Below are positions 63,961-64,000 of a stretch of 64,000 nucleotides of DNA, piece after piece. A program made the translations under genes and the position numbers. The stretch is taken from the NCBI GenBank assembly GCA_944319935.1, contig CALUFM010000003.1, positions 1 to 64,000 of the forward strand, written 5' to 3'. Under the pieces are notes generated by a model, which was not told the origin of the DNA, did not search any database, and worked only from the letters and a program-made list of their open reading frames with translations. The DNA comes from an uncultured Prevotella sp. (GTDB taxonomy: Bacteria; Bacteroidota; Bacteroidia; Bacteroidales; Bacteroidaceae). Position 1 is the stretch's first letter, and each line of letters begins with the position of its first letter.

Positions 63961-64000
63961 GAAGAAATTATTTATCGCATTGTTTTTCGCTTGTCTCTCG
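63961..64000 (+). CDS. N-terminus of a secreted protein, cut by the window end
   Basis: An ATG at 63961 opens MKKLFIALFFACLS, the start of a signal peptide. Only 13 codons are visible, so nothing can be said about the product. The promoter box at 63884 supports it as a real gene. Confidence 0.6.

Overview
The window is about 64 kb of a Bacteroidota chromosome, most likely Bacteroidales and plausibly Prevotellaceae. Three things support this. A porP/gldKLMN type IX secretion block is present. Promoters follow the Bacteroidota pattern (TTTG at -33, TAnnTTTG at -7). The gene families are typical of gut or oral Bacteroidales: SusC-type TonB receptor, bile-salt-hydrolase-like Ntn hydrolase, PL1 pectate lyase and a three-subunit acyl-CoA carboxylase. 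Coding DNA is fairly GC-rich and tightly packed. I saw no prophage, transposase, CRISPR array or complete RNA gene; the window opens on the 3' end of a 5S rRNA.

Layout. 1-460: 5S rRNA tail, rRNA terminator, a 9-nt periodic repeat and the sdaA terminator. 461-3588: L-serine dehydratase (-), a methyltransferase-like protein, cobalamin adenosyltransferase and a DUF2795 protein. 3722-9798: type IX secretion genes porP, gldK, gldL, gldM, gldN. 9956-10558: small outer-membrane barrel. 10825-16275 (-): tripartite RND efflux operon (adaptor, pump, TolC), with a divergent AraC regulator at 16826. 17823-26814: priA, pgpH-like (-), gltX, waaA and a membrane metallophosphoesterase. 27194-32239: TonB receptor plus a duplicated beta-helix lipoprotein. 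32597-35661: gamma-carbonic anhydrase (-), a putative outer-membrane protein and a choloylglycine-hydrolase-family enzyme (-). 35928-38698: mlaF and mlaE (-), divergent lptB. 39017-42958: biotin carboxylase, biotin carrier and carboxyltransferase. 43173-45494: TPR sensor/regulator and a small membrane protein. 45668-51459: tig, clpP, clpX, recQ. 51706-54834: pectate lyase and a Fic protein. 55253-63792: guaB, two SurA-like isomerases, an OstA-like protein, a small membrane protein and mutL. A new secreted-protein gene starts at 63961 and runs off the end.

Several genes act together. The T9SS block supplies the motor and ring of protein secretion. waaA, lptB, the OstA-like protein, the SurA pair and mlaEF all serve outer-membrane biogenesis. 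The adenosyltransferase and the carboxylase fit B12-dependent succinate/propionate metabolism. tig-clpP-clpX is a proteostasis cluster.

The most unusual content is non-coding. Many intergenic gaps hold degenerate words iterated at 7, 8 or 9 nt. These usually form two inverted arms that sit exactly at the gene ends, often overlapping stop codons and once a start codon. The word differs between gaps, but the two arms of a gap match each other. A second family, built on GCAAAAGGCC-like words, makes strong hairpins at about eleven places. I do not recognise either as a named element.
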